The position numbers and the translations under genes are program-made. This document shows, piece by piece, positions 16,213 to 25,697 of a stretch of 64,000 nt of DNA. A model generated the notes under the pieces. The model was not told where the DNA came from and made no database searches. It saw only the letters and a program-made list of their open reading frames with translations. Each line of letters starts with the position of its first letter. Position 1 is the stretch's first letter. The stretch is from NCBI RefSeq assembly GCF_025685565.1, contig NZ_JAGSYE010000002.1, forward strand, positions 496,001-560,000, read 5' to 3'. The stretch is from Granulicella aggregans. GTDB lineage: Bacteria > Acidobacteriota > Terriglobia > Terriglobales > Acidobacteriaceae.

Positions 16213-16928
16213 TTACCCGACTTCGTGGCGACGGATGGGCAGGTCGGGGACGAGATCAGACTTGCGCAGGCCACCGTCGACGAACAATCCAATTCCATTG
16301 ATGTAGGAGCTGTCATCCGAAGCCAGAAACACCGCGACGCTCGCGATTTCTTCCGCATCTCCTACCCTTCCTAGAGGGATATCTCTTGCGAAGCCGTCAA
16401 GCAGCGACTGCTCTTGACCCGCTGGAGCAAGACCGAGTAGGCCTGGAGTCTTCGTGGCACCCGGACTCAGTACGTTCAAGCGAATCTTCCTGCCACGCAG
16501 ATCCAAGATCCAGGAGCGGACGAAGTTGCGGATCGCCGCCTTCGTTGCACTGTAAACGCTGAAGGCTGGTGTCCGGGTGACCGACGTCTTAGAACCTGTG
16601 AGGATGATGAAGCCGCCCTCTCCCATGAGCGGAAGAGCCTTCTGTACTGTAAAGAGAACTCCCTTCACATTGGCAGCAAACGTCTTGTCGAAGTGCTCTT
16701 CAGAGATTTCGCCGAGCGGACTGAACTCGCCTCCGCCCGCATTCGCAAAGACGATATCACCGCGCCCAGCCTCATCTTTGACCAGCTTATAGAGCCGATC
16801 AAGATCCGCCACTATACTGACGTCGCCTTCAAATGCAGTGACTTGATCACCTATATCGCGCACCGCTCGCTCCAGATCGTTCTGTTGCCGCCTGTAACTA
16901 CTGCGATCTTGCCATCTAGTTTTCCCAT
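16213..16928 (-). pseudogene. SDR-family oxidoreductase with deleted nucleotide-binding motif
   Basis: An ATG at 16928 preceded by AAGGAG opens MGKLDGKIAVVTGG, the normal start of an SDR. The sequence then jumps out of frame into RQQNDLERAVRDIGDQVTAF. About 28 residues, including the TGxxxGIG dinucleotide loop and its helix, are missing. From there the gene is intact: NAG motif (FANAGGG), catalytic Ser (ILTGSK), YSATKAA (Tyr/Lys) and LSPGATKTPG. The remaining frame could start at a GTG (16863) but would lack the first Rossmann unit. Probably inactive. Confidence 0.8.
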
Positions 16929-17041
16929 GCTCTTCTCCTTGCTCGTGTTGATACGGAGTGGCTATGCAACGGTCAAACCTGGACTGTCGCTCCTCGTCAA
17001 GCTTTTAGCTGCTGCTCTTCATCGACTGGCAGGGCTTCCGA

Positions 17042-17503
17042 TTAAGGCTCTGACTTCGTCGGGGGAGAAGGGACCGTGAACCTGACCGTCTCACTGGTGA
17101 TGACCCTGTGAGTTGGATCAGCGAGTTCAACCAGAACCTTATGGGGGCCGGGGTTGAGCCCAACGAGGATGATCGTCTCTCCACTCGCATCGACGAAGTG
17201 CCACGGCGCATCGTCCACCGTGATGTGAATATGCCCAATGCGCGGCGACACCGAGAGCGCACCTTTGCCAAAGACCGGTACCACCCGCAGGTTCTCCGTT
17301 CTGTATTGGATAAAGACTCGTCCGGCAGCCAGCGGCTCGGCCAGCGGTGGATCGACGATCAGCCGGGGCGGCGCTTCATTCTCAAGGGCGACAAGAGGAG
17401 ACGCGCCGCGAACCTCTCGCGCACTCTGAGCATAAGTACTACCGGGGGCGACGGTGCAAATAGCCGCACCGGCCATAAGTGCGATTTGAGCTTGAGTATT
17501 CAC
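17042..17503 (-). CDS. Secreted DUF6130-like protein
   Basis: 153 residues with a signal peptide cut after GSTYAQ. The mature part is beta-rich (PPRLIVDPPLAEPLAAGRVF, GHIHITVDDAPWHFVDA, IILVGLNPGPHKVLVELADP). This layout matches the family I know as DUF6130, whose function is unknown. It is followed by an MBL hydrolase gene on the same strand 39 bases away; both are exported. Confidence 0.7.
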   Translation of the reverse strand: MNTQAQIALMAGAAICTVAPGSTYAQSAREVRGASPLVALENEAPPRLIVDPPLAEPLAAGRVFIQYRTENLRVVPVFGKGALSVSPRIGHIHITVDDAPWHFVDASGETIILVGLNPGPHKVLVELADPTHRVITSETVRFTVPSPPTKSEP

Positions 17504-17542
17504 GACACAACCTTTCGAATAAGAGATCTCTTTCGAAACAAA

Positions 17543-18484
17543 CTAGACTCCCCTGTAGACCAGCCAGGTAAAGAGATCCGGCGAGATAAACCCATTGCCC
17601 CACTTCGAGTCGAATGAGGCCGATGGTTTACTCGCGATGACCTCCTTCGCGGAAGCCCCGGAACCTTTTAGCGCAGCGACTTTCCCACGCACCTCTGCCA
17701 GCATCTGCTCGAACGCGAGGACATCAGCGCGGCCACCGGCAGGACCGTGGCCTCCGACGACGATCGTGGAAGGACCTATGAGCGCCAGCGTCTCTCGACA
17801 AGCCTCGATCATCCCGTCGATGTTCCCGCCGCTGTTGTAGTCGATGAAGGGATAGAACCTGCTGAAGAAGCTGTCGCCAGCGTGCAGCACATCCGCATCG
17901 CGAAGGAAGACGGATATATCTGTGTCCGTATGGGCGGGGGTGTAACGTGTGAGGGTGATCTCTTGCCCGTTGGCCTGCAACGTCCTGGTGTGATCAAACG
18001 TAATCGTCGGCAACGCACCCGAAGGGCTCGGCGGATAGACACCCTCGAACTCCGGGATGAACTGCCTGTGCCGCATCCGGTAGAGTGTCTTCTCGTGGGC
18101 GAAGATGGTCGCGCCAGCCTCATGCATCCACGCGTTGCCGTCCGTATGGTCGAAGTGCCAGTGAGTATTGATGAGATACCGCAGCGGCCCGGAAGAGATC
18201 GACTGAAGTGCTCTCGACATCTGCGCCTTCGATGTCGCAAGACCATTGTCGATCACAAGCGTTCCATCAGATCCTGGCAGCACGAGAACGTTTCCTCCGG
18301 AGCCTGAGACAAGCGAAACGTTGTTGCGGAGAGGCTCAATCGTCAGCTTCGCCAGCCTGCCAGCCGCACGCATCTGCGCGGTGGTGATACTCGCTTCCTG
18401 AGCGGACGCCTCATGGTTGCCAGCGAACACAAATGTAGCCGTAGTTCCGAGGGATGAAGCGATAAACCTGCGTCGCGTTTGCAT
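17543..18484 (-). CDS. Exported metallo-beta-lactamase-fold hydrolase
   Basis: 313 residues with a twin-arginine signal (MQTRRRFIASSLG). The zinc motif HWHFDHTDGN (HxHxDH), a later GDSFFSRFYPFID (bridging Asp) and GGHGPAGG (C-terminal His) mark an active MBL-fold enzyme exported folded. It resembles the family annotated as cyclase or B3-like hydrolases rather than true beta-lactamases. The substrate is unknown. Confidence 0.85.
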   Translation of the reverse strand: MQTRRRFIASSLGTTATFVFAGNHEASAQEASITTAQMRAAGRLAKLTIEPLRNNVSLVSGSGGNVLVLPGSDGTLVIDNGLATSKAQMSRALQSISSGPLRYLINTHWHFDHTDGNAWMHEAGATIFAHEKTLYRMRHRQFIPEFEGVYPPSPSGALPTITFDHTRTLQANGQEITLTRYTPAHTDTDISVFLRDADVLHAGDSFFSRFYPFIDYNSGGNIDGMIEACRETLALIGPSTIVVGGHGPAGGRADVLAFEQMLAEVRGKVAALKGSGASAKEVIASKPSASFDSKWGNGFISPDLFTWLVYRGV

Positions 18485-18596
18485 AGGGCTTGTCCTCTCT
18501 AGCTAGCCTGAACTCTTGAGCTGGGGCTATGTACGACTACAGCGCCTCACAATCATGTCTCGCCATGATGGGAGGCCTCGAAGCACGGAAGACATC

Positions 18597-19217
18597 TCAC
18601 CTGTCGCTCGCGCTCTGGCGGCGCAATGCGGTCTTGGCGGAGTCGGCGAGCGTAACCACCGCGGCGGCCAGCATAATGACGTCCTTGATAATCAAGCGGC
18701 CAGCACCTGAGAGATAGGGGAAGCCGTGATTGGCATCGCCGAGAGCTGGCACCCAAGCTTCAGGGGTGGTGATCAGAAACGACAGCGTGGTACACGCCAT
18801 CAGGATGAGCAGCCCGCTGCCCAATGCCGAGATCTCGGGCCAAAGGGGATAGAGAGCGATCAACAGGCCGATGCTAATGATGACGGCTCCGAGGCCATGC
18901 GAAAACGTGTAAGTACCGTTTTCCTTATGCCATTCGCGATGCTGAAGGTTCAGCTCGCCTTCCCTGTTCATGTGGGTTCGATACTCCGCAGGTTGGTGAT
19001 AGAGAAAGCTCATCGCTGGGCTGTTCGCCACGAGGGGAACGATGCTGTCAGCTTCGTAGTCCACGAACTTAAGGCCACCAATCCAGACAAGCACGATGAC
19101 CAAAGCGACTCGCAACATGGCCATGGCCACGCGGTCAAGCCTGGAGGCGACGGACAGAGCCGCCCAGGTCCACTTGCGAAGCATCGATCGGTTGTCATAC
19201 TGCAACGTGTCATTCAC
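18597..19217 (-). CDS. DUF417 (YkgB/RclC) family membrane protein
   Basis: 206 residues. A GTG start at 19217 (VNDTLQYDN) is preceded by GGAGGAG; the longer frame runs into the previous gene. Features: VLVWIGGLKFVDYEADSIVPLVANSPAMSFLY, EWHKENGTYTFSHGLGAVIISIGLL, STPEAW-like TTPEAWVP and FPYLSGAGRLIIKD, all typical of DUF417. Relatives (RclC in E. coli) belong to a reactive-chlorine response. Neighbours here include a chloroperoxidase-like hydrolase and XapX. Confidence 0.85.
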   Translation of the reverse strand: MNDTLQYDNRSMLRKWTWAALSVASRLDRVAMAMLRVALVIVLVWIGGLKFVDYEADSIVPLVANSPAMSFLYHQPAEYRTHMNREGELNLQHREWHKENGTYTFSHGLGAVIISIGLLIALYPLWPEISALGSGLLILMACTTLSFLITTPEAWVPALGDANHGFPYLSGAGRLIIKDVIMLAAAVVTLADSAKTALRRQSASDR

Positions 19218-19254
19218 GGAACTCTCCTCCGAGGTGAAAGGGTTGTCGCTCGTC

Positions 19255-20076
19255 TTACGATTTGAGGAACGCGAGAAGGTCTGCGTTGACCTCGTCGGCA
19301 TGGGTAACGCTCATCCCGTGCGGAGCGCCGGTGTACACCTTCAGCGTGGCATTCTTGATGGTCTTCGAACTCAGGAGGGCGGAGTCAGCGATTGGCACGA
19401 TCTGGTCCTGATCGCCATGAAGGATCAGCGTCGGAACTTCGATCTTCTTCAGGTCTTCCGTCAGGTCCGTCTCGGAGAAAGCCTTTATGCACTCGTATGT
19501 TCCAATCACGGAAGCCTGCATCGATTGCAACCAGAAGAAGTCGCGAACTCCCTGCGAGACCTTCGCGTCGGGCCTGTTGTATCCGTAGAAGGGCAGGCTG
19601 AGTTCCTTCATGAACTGCGAACGATCCGCAACGACACCGGCGCGAATTTCGTCGAAGACAGTGATGGGTAAGCCGCCCGGATTCTTCTCTGACTTGAGCA
19701 TCACCGGTGGTATGGCGCCTATCAATACGAGCTTCGAGAGCCGCTTGTTGCCATGGCGGCCCACATATCGCGTTACTTCACCACCGCCCGTGGAGTGCCC
19801 GACGAGCATGACCCCTCTAAGATCGAGTGCTTCGATCAGCTCCGCAAGATCATCGGCGTAGGTGTCGAGGTTGTTGCCGCCCCACGACTGCCCCGAGCGT
19901 CCATGACCGCGGCGATCGTGGGCGATCACGCGGTATCCCTGCTGCCCCAGGTAAAGCATCTGTGCATCCCAGGCATCCGCACTGAGCGGCCATCCGTGTG
20001 AGAAGACGACTGGCTTGCCCGTCCCCCAGTCCTTGAAGTAAATCTTTGTTCCGTCCTTCGTCGTGATCGTATCCAT
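19255..20076 (-). CDS. Alpha/beta hydrolase, non-heme chloroperoxidase type
   Basis: 273 residues from the ATG at 20076 (AAGGAGG upstream). [14 protein letters not shown], the nucleophile elbow [12 protein letters not shown], Asp in [12 protein letters not shown] and His in [10 protein letters not shown] make the triad. Length and sequence match cofactor-free haloperoxidase/esterase enzymes, which act as perhydrolases or esterases. It lies upstream of the DUF417 gene in the same orientation. Confidence 0.9.
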   Translation of the reverse strand: MDTITTKDGTKIYFKDWGTGKPVVFSHGWPLSADAWDAQMLYLGQQGYRVIAHDRRGHGRSGQSWGGNNLDTYADDLAELIEALDLRGVMLVGHSTGGGEVTRYVGRHGNKRLSKLVLIGAIPPVMLKSEKNPGGLPITVFDEIRAGVVADRSQFMKELSLPFYGYNRPDAKVSQGVRDFFWLQSMQASVIGTYECIKAFSETDLTEDLKKIEVPTLILHGDQDQIVPIADSALLSSKTIKNATLKVYTGAPHGMSVTHADEVNADLLAFLKS

Positions 20077-20210
20077 CTTCGTTCCTCCTTGTTTGTGTGC
20101 GAACTTCCTGATCGCAGGTTGTGGTTGAGAAAAAGTTCTGAAAGCAGGAGGCGCGAAGACAATCCTGTGGCACAGGATGTCTAGGCCTCTTTCGAGTGGG
20201 AGTATCTCGT

Positions 20211-20318
20211 TTAGCATTTCAATGCCTTTGAATACCTTCGCTGCGTTTGCGCGAATACCCACAAAAAGCCCAGCTTGACCGCCGTTACGAATAAGAGAGT
20301 GAGAAAAAGGTTGATCAT
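20211..20318 (-). CDS. 35-aa single-pass membrane peptide
   Basis: [20 protein letters not shown] then a short basic tail. Its ATG overlaps the TGA of the XapX gene (ATGA), a classic coupling arrangement that supports translation. One membrane helix, positively charged C terminus. No known family. Confidence 0.5.
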   Translation of the reverse strand: MINLFLTLLFVTAVKLGFLWVFAQTQRRYSKALKC

Positions 20319-20557
20319 GATTGACCTGCCCTTCCTTCTCTTGTGGCGGATCGTCCCGTAGGGCCGCCGCAGAGATGGGTCATAGTCGCCGTTCGATTCC
20401 GTGCGCTAAGAATTTGGTTTGTGGACGAGTAGCCCGCCGTCATCGCGAGCACGATAAGAGCCCCTGGAATCGCCGATGGGCTGCCAACCGGCACCTGGAA
20501 GTATCGGCAACCTACTCCAACAGCGAAGCTAATGAGAAGGCCGATCGTGAGTTTCAT
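20315..20557 (-). CDS. XapX-domain (DUF1427-like) small membrane protein
   Basis: 80 residues from the ATG at 20557 (GGAGA upstream). [20 protein letters not shown] and [19 protein letters not shown] match the two-helix XapX pattern (VGxxYxxLxVxSPAPP). The last 30 residues are polar and unlike the family, possibly a drifted extension. Coupled by ATGA to a 35-aa membrane peptide. Confidence 0.65.
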   Translation of the reverse strand: MKLTIGLLISFAVGVGCRYFQVPVGSPSAIPGALIVLAMTAGYSSTNQILSARNRTATMTHLCGGPTGRSATREGRAGQS

Positions 20558-20677
20558 GCGCTGTCTCCGAATACAAGACAAACACTAACTGGCCATCGCA
20601 CGCGTCGCTATCATGTCTTTGCATGGTGTCTTCAGAAGGTCGCTAAGACCGCTGCGAGCCGTTAGCCCGCCACACCT

Positions 20678-22426
20678 TCAAAGGTCGAGCTCGATCTTCG
20701 ACGCCGGTGTCGCGCAACAGATGAGAACGTCACCCTCTCCCGGCCGATCGAGTGGCTCCGGATCATACTTCACGCTGCCACTGATCGTCCCGGTCTGGCA
20801 GTTGTGGCAGACGCCCACGCGGCAGGACCATCGCACTGGAACATCGCAGGCTTCGGCGAACTCGAGCAGGCTTCCGAATTGAGCGCTCCACGGAACCGTA
20901 AGACCACTTCGAGTGAACGACACTGCCGGCCCTGAACCGGGCTCTCCTTCGGGCGGGTGTGGCGTCTTCGTTGGAGCATCTGCAATCCCCGGTGTCATCG
21001 CGGGCCCTGAACCAAAGGCCTCGGAGTGGATATGGCTGCCGGGAACCTCCCACGCCTCTAGGGCGGCGAACATATCTTCAAGAAACCCCGCAGGCCCGCA
21101 GAGATAGAAATCTGCCACCTGAGGTACACCAAGCTTCCGCAAGGAAGAGAGCGTCAGATGTCCGGCTGCGTCATAGTCCACGCCGAGCTTGTCCCGCTCT
21201 TCCGGCGCACTATAGGCAACGAACGATCGGCTCTTTGGATGGTGCTTCAGAGCATCCCGCACCTCGTCGGCAAAGGGGTGTTCTCGGCCATTGCGAGCGC
21301 CATAGCACCACCAGATCTCACGCTCGGAATCATCGCTCCTCACAAGTTCATGCAGCATGGAGAGCACCGGCGTCGCTCCGATCCCCGCGCTGAGCAGCAC
21401 GACGGGACGGTCGCTCTCAGCCAGCGTGAAGCTGCCTCGCGGGGCGCTGACCTGCAGTGAATCGCCATAGTTGACGCTGTCGTGGAAGTACTGACTTCCC
21501 GGCCCGCTATCGCGTTTCACGCTGATGCGGTAAGTCCCAGCGCCCGGAGCGCCGGACATCGAATAGCTCCGTACTATCGGCGAGGGATAGCTCTGCGGCT
21601 GAATGCTGAAGACAAGGAACTGGCCAGCCAGAGCGGTCGGCAACGGGCTGCGGTCCTCTGCCTCCAGCACAAAGGACCGCACGTGGTCACTCTCACTTCG
21701 CACCTCCGCAACGCGCAGCGCTCGAAAGCCGCTCCACGCAGGACGCGGTGTCACGGCAGCAAGTCCAGCATTGCCAACCTGATCGCCGGCCTCAAGCAAA
21801 GCGCTTAGAGACCCCTTCCAACCCTCGCTCAGAGAAGGAACTCGTAAGGCTCGTTCTAGTTGATCGCGAGGATGGCTGGGCAGGTAAAGCAGCGCATCCA
21901 TCTCGGCTACTGTGACATGCTCCGGCCCATCAGCAACCTTGACGATCCCGTCTCCTGCGCCAATCTCGCCTTCCTCGAGGACGCGGCAATAAAATCCCGG
22001 TCTCCCATGTGAGACCAGCAACGCCGGCATCCGTGGGTCATTCATCCTGATACCGACGCGGTAGCAGGTCACTCTTGGCTGCGTCACTTCGAAGAGAGCC
22101 GCGCCAATTCGATAGCGATCTCCGATGCAGACTTCACTATCCGCTAGGCCGTCGACGGTAAGGTTTTCTCCGAACTGCCCGTATTCAAAGTCGTCCCGGT
22201 GAAGGTGTTCTTCCCAGTGACGGTAAGAGTCAACCTGGTAGACCATCACAGCGCGGTGCTCACCGCCATGGCCCGCGAGATCCCCTTGGCCGTCACCATC
22301 GAGATTGAGTCGCCGCGCCATGACCCGTCCTGGCACAGATCGCTTCCACACCGCGGTACGGACTACCTTCCCTTGCCACAGGACATCCTGCGGAAGTCCG
22401 ACGTTCACTGAGACGAGCGAGCCCAT
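20678..22426 (-). CDS. MOSC domain fused to ferredoxin reductase and 2Fe-2S domain
   Basis: 582 residues from the ATG at 22426 (GGGAGG upstream). Residues about 1-165: MOSC domain with GQGDLAGHGGEHRAV and FGENLTVDG. Then a 3-alpha segment (YLPSHPRDQLERAL), FAD domain (VRSYSMSG), NAD domain (VVLLSAGIGATPVLSMLHEL, YLCGPAGFLEDM) and a C-terminal plant-type ferredoxin with CRVGVCHNCQTG plus a last Cys in ICCATP. MOSC proteins bind the molybdenum cofactor or handle thiol-like adducts; the fusion supplies its own electron chain, as in YiiM-type N-hydroxylated-base reductases. It probably detoxifies N-oxygenated compounds. Confidence 0.88.
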   Translation of the reverse strand: MGSLVSVNVGLPQDVLWQGKVVRTAVWKRSVPGRVMARRLNLDGDGQGDLAGHGGEHRAVMVYQVDSYRHWEEHLHRDDFEYGQFGENLTVDGLADSEVCIGDRYRIGAALFEVTQPRVTCYRVGIRMNDPRMPALLVSHGRPGFYCRVLEEGEIGAGDGIVKVADGPEHVTVAEMDALLYLPSHPRDQLERALRVPSLSEGWKGSLSALLEAGDQVGNAGLAAVTPRPAWSGFRALRVAEVRSESDHVRSFVLEAEDRSPLPTALAGQFLVFSIQPQSYPSPIVRSYSMSGAPGAGTYRISVKRDSGPGSQYFHDSVNYGDSLQVSAPRGSFTLAESDRPVVLLSAGIGATPVLSMLHELVRSDDSEREIWWCYGARNGREHPFADEVRDALKHHPKSRSFVAYSAPEERDKLGVDYDAAGHLTLSSLRKLGVPQVADFYLCGPAGFLEDMFAALEAWEVPGSHIHSEAFGSGPAMTPGIADAPTKTPHPPEGEPGSGPAVSFTRSGLTVPWSAQFGSLLEFAEACDVPVRWSCRVGVCHNCQTGTISGSVKYDPEPLDRPGEGDVLICCATPASKIELDL

Positions 22427-22627
22427 ACCTAGCCTCCCGTCCATGAAGATACATCGATGCCCCCGTAGCGCCAGTCATGCCTTTCTATGAATTTTTGACC
22501 GACGCAAGTAATGGAAGAACATAATACCGGCCGCGGCCCTTCAGAACTAGGATCGGTTTGTCGATGCGAGCTACCCATGGACAAGGGAGCTCCGAACATC
22601 AACAAACTCATCTTCAGGAGCGGTACG

Positions 22628-23431
22628 ATGACCGACGATATACCAAATACTTCACGGCGCCGCTTTCTCACTGTCGCCAGTGCCTCGACCGCCGCGGCGC
22701 TCTTCGCAACCCCTAAGCTCGTTGCTGAAGAAACTGATGGGATGTTGGTCGACACTCCAGCAATCGCGCCGACATCCTTGCGACTGAGTCCCAGCGACAC
22801 AGCCGCGGTCTTTATCGATCCGCAGAACGATGTGTTGAGCGAAACCGGCAAGGCATGGGAGGCGGTCCGCGAAAGCCTCAAGGAAAACAACACCATCTCG
22901 AACATGGAACGCATCTTCAAAGCAGCGAAGGCTCATGGGTTCGAGGTCTTCATATCCCCTCACTACTTCTTTCCGGAAGACAAGGGCTGGAAGTTCAACG
23001 GCCCGCTCGAAGCCGACGAAGCCAGGACAGACCTGTTCGCTCGCAAAGGTCGCCTGACGCTTGCTGAGTTCAAGAACTCCGGCGCAGATTGGCTCGATCG
23101 CTTCAAACCCTATATCGAGGACGGCAAGACAATCGTGGTTTCTCCACATCGAGTGTGGGGTCCGCAGACGAACGACCTTGTCCTGCAACTACGCAAGCGC
23201 AGGATCAGCAAGATCATCCTCGGTGGCATGCTGGCCAATATGTGCGTCGAGTCGCACCTGAGAGAGTTCCTGGAGCAGGGCTTCGAAGTCGCGGTCGTGA
23301 AAGATGCAACGGCCGGCCCACGACACCCCACCTGGGGAAATGGCTATACAGCCGCAATGATCAACTATGCGTTTCTCGCCCATGCGGTTCTGACTACCGA
23401 CGAGACGGTCAGGGCCATGGAACGTGGCTGA
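22628..23431 (+). CDS. Exported isochorismatase-family cysteine hydrolase
   Basis: 267 residues; ATG at 22628 preceded by AGGAG. A twin-arginine signal (TSRRRFLTVASAS) leads to AVFIDPQNDVLS (catalytic Asp), the lysine in the central region and GGMLANMCVESHLRE (nucleophile Cys). The fold is isochorismatase/nicotinamidase-like; a periplasmic form with an N-terminal TAT signal is less common. The substrate is unknown, possibly an amide or hydrazide. It is followed by a 56-aa membrane protein and rpiB. Confidence 0.85.
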   Translation: MTDDIPNTSRRRFLTVASASTAAALFATPKLVAEETDGMLVDTPAIAPTSLRLSPSDTAAVFIDPQNDVLSETGKAWEAVRESLKENNTISNMERIFKAAKAHGFEVFISPHYFFPEDKGWKFNGPLEADEARTDLFARKGRLTLAEFKNSGADWLDRFKPYIEDGKTIVVSPHRVWGPQTNDLVLQLRKRRISKIILGGMLANMCVESHLREFLEQGFEVAVVKDATAGPRHPTWGNGYTAAMINYAFLAHAVLTTDETVRAMERG

Positions 23432-23464
23432 CATTGGCGGAGGACGAAGGAATAAGGTTCGCGT

Positions 23465-23635
23465 ATGAAGATGCTGCTCTATCTGGCTGGAATGTTTATC
23501 GACACCTTCGGCATCACTCATCCTTCAGAGGAAGCACGGTATCGAGCTGCACGCTACATAGCGTTCCTGCTGCTTCTTACATTCCTGTTGCTTTGCACGG
23601 TGATCGCCGTCGCGGTGCATCTCCTGCACGAATAG
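23465..23635 (+). CDS. 56-aa membrane protein
   Basis: Starts MKMLLYLAGMFIDTFGITHP, then SEEARYRAARYIAF followed by a single strong membrane helix (LLLLTFLLLCTVIAVAV). It follows the isochorismatase gene by 33 bases on the same strand, with AAGG upstream. The motif GITHPSEEARYRAARYI looks conserved rather than random. Function unknown. Confidence 0.6.
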   Translation: MKMLLYLAGMFIDTFGITHPSEEARYRAARYIAFLLLLTFLLLCTVIAVAVHLLHE

Positions 23636-23697
23636 AGCCCGCAACGCATGAGGTCGACTTACGCAATCGTTGTTCTGTCTTCCCTGGAGGTTTCGAA

Positions 23698-24165
23698 ATG
23701 AGAATCGCAATAGCTGCTGACCACGCTGGTTTCGCTCTGAAGGAACAGGTCCGTGGACTCGTTGCGGGCCTCGGACACGACGTTCGTGATCTTGGGGCAC
23801 ATGACGAGAAGCCGTCCGACTATCCGGACTTCGCAGAGCTGGTTGGGGCTCAACTCATGAGAGGTGCCGTTGATCGTGGCATTCTCATCTGCGGATCGGG
23901 GATTGGCGTCTGTATTGCGGCGAACAAGATGCCTGGCATCCGGGCAGGGATCTGTCACGACACCTATTCCGCGCACCAGGGTGTCGAGCATGACGATATG
24001 AATGTGCTCGTCATGGGTTCAAGAATTATTGGATCTGCACTTGCATCGGACATCGTAAGGGCTTACCTCGCAGCGAGCTTCGACGCATCTCAGGAACGCT
24101 TTGCCCGGCGGCTGAACAAAGTTAAGGCCATCGAACAAACCTACATGTCGGTGGCACTGAAATAA
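23698..24165 (+). CDS. rpiB: Ribose-5-phosphate isomerase B
   Basis: 155 residues; ATG at 23698 with CTGGAGG upstream. MRIAIAADHAGFALKE, DYPDFAELVG, the catalytic-site segment GILICGSGIGVCIAANK and the GIRAGICHDTYSAHQGVEHDDMN region are diagnostic for the RpiB/LacAB family. It interconverts ribose-5-phosphate and ribulose-5-phosphate in the cytoplasm. It is the only central-metabolism gene in this stress-related stretch. Confidence 0.95.
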   Translation: MRIAIAADHAGFALKEQVRGLVAGLGHDVRDLGAHDEKPSDYPDFAELVGAQLMRGAVDRGILICGSGIGVCIAANKMPGIRAGICHDTYSAHQGVEHDDMNVLVMGSRIIGSALASDIVRAYLAASFDASQERFARRLNKVKAIEQTYMSVALK

Positions 24166-24318
24166 CACTCGGCTACAGATCGATGGAATTCGCTCGACCG
24201 TTAGCCCCTCATACAAAGACCCTATCGGCAGCGGGTAAAGCGGTAGTTACGTTCAGTGTTCAAGTAAGAAAAGTTCCATTTCCTATATCCATCCACAAAT
24301 CAATCGAAGGAGCATGAC

Positions 24319-25251
24319 ATGGCTACATTGATAGAGGAACTCAAAGAGCAGGGCGCCACGACCACCATCAACCCATCGACCACGCCTGTGGTTCGATACA
24401 ACACGATTCACATCCGCGATGTCGACGTGTTTTACCGCGACGCTGGTCCGAAAGACGCGCCCGTGCTGCTTCTCCTACACGGCTTCCCTACTTCGTCGAA
24501 TATGTTTCGCAACCTGATCCCCCGGCTCGCAAAGTCATTCCGCGTTATCGCTCCGGACTACCCCGGCTACGGCTTCAGCAGCGCCCCTGATCACAAGGCC
24601 TTCGCATACACCTTCGAAAACATGACCAACCTCGTCGAGGAGCTCACGGAGAAGCTCGAGCTGAACAAGTACACCCTGTACGTCATGGACTACGGCGCTC
24701 CCATCGGTTACCGGCTTGCACTTCGCCACCCTGAGAAGGTCTCAGGCCTGATCGTGCAGAACGGCAACGCCTATGAAGAGGGCCTGCTCGAGTTCTGGAA
24801 CCCTATCAAGAAATACTGGCAAGAGGCGACCGCAGAGAACCGCGCCGCATTGGCTTTCCTGGTCAAGCCCGAAGCAACGAAATGGCAATACGAAAACGGG
24901 GTAAGCGATCTGAGCCTGCTGGACCCCACAACATGGACACTGGATCAGGCGTTGCTTGATCGCCCGGGCAACGGCGACATCCAGCTTGACATGCTCTTCG
25001 ACTATCGAACGAATGTCCCTCTATACCCAGAATTCCAGGCCTTCTTTCGCCAATATAAGCCACCGACCCTGATCGTCTGGGGAAAGAATGACTTCATCTT
25101 TCCGTCGGAGGGCGCACTTCCCTACAGGCGGGATCTACCAGACGTCGAGACCCACCTGCTGGATACCGGTCACTTTGCTTTAGAGACCCACGGAGAAGAG
25201 ATCGCCCTCCGGATCGAGGGATTCTTCGCCCCGCGACGCTATCCCTCGTGA
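24319..25251 (+). CDS. Haloalkane dehalogenase/epoxide hydrolase-like enzyme
   Basis: 310 residues, GAAGGAG before the ATG. HGFPTSSNMFRNLIPRL, the nucleophile elbow VMDYGAPIGYRLA (Asp nucleophile instead of Ser), WGKNDFIFPSEGA and the base His in TGHFALETHGEEI place it with Asp-nucleophile alpha/beta hydrolases. No signal peptide. These enzymes hydrolyse carbon-halogen bonds or epoxides; the actual substrate cannot be read from sequence. Confidence 0.87.
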   Translation: MATLIEELKEQGATTTINPSTTPVVRYNTIHIRDVDVFYRDAGPKDAPVLLLLHGFPTSSNMFRNLIPRLAKSFRVIAPDYPGYGFSSAPDHKAFAYTFENMTNLVEELTEKLELNKYTLYVMDYGAPIGYRLALRHPEKVSGLIVQNGNAYEEGLLEFWNPIKKYWQEATAENRAALAFLVKPEATKWQYENGVSDLSLLDPTTWTLDQALLDRPGNGDIQLDMLFDYRTNVPLYPEFQAFFRQYKPPTLIVWGKNDFIFPSEGALPYRRDLPDVETHLLDTGHFALETHGEEIALRIEGFFAPRRYPS

Positions 25252-25414
25252 TGCTCTCGGGCAGCGAAGAAGTTCAGCTGACAGGTGGACGGATGTTGAC
25301 CCGTCCACCTGTCACTGTCGCAACGATGAAGTGACCTGCCGCCCAAGGCAAGATACGCGATGCAGCGAGCCAAGATGTAAGCCGACCACACAAAGTGGCA
25401 CGAATCATTTCCGG

Positions 25415-25621
25415 CTACCAATCGAACAGTGATTCGACGTCTGCCTGATTCGAACTCCTTATCTGAGCATTCGAGTCTCTGGTGGTGGAGAACTTATTGT
25501 TCGAGTGGCCCACTATCCGGCCGTCGTGGTCCCGTGCGACGGTGTCGCCATTCGCAAAGCCGGTTGTTTTGCTACCGACGATCTGGTTCTTTCCATCGCG
25601 CACGTACTCGATTTTCAACAT
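25415..25621 (-). CDS. Small conserved hypothetical protein, 68 aa
   Basis: MLKIEYVRDGKNQIVGSKTT, then GFANGDTVARDHDGRIVGHS and STTRDSNAQI. The repeated pattern of a short strand, Asp/Asn-Gly turn and strand suggests beta-hairpin repeats. A good ribosome binding site (GAGGAGG) precedes the ATG at 25621. Function unknown. Confidence 0.65.
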   Translation of the reverse strand: MLKIEYVRDGKNQIVGSKTTGFANGDTVARDHDGRIVGHSNNKFSTTRDSNAQIRSSNQADVESLFDW

Positions 25622-25697
25622 TTCAATTCCTCCTCAGGCATGGTTCTCCTTGTTTCGTTTTTACGAGTGGATTTTAGAGGAGTCAGCCGAAGCGATG

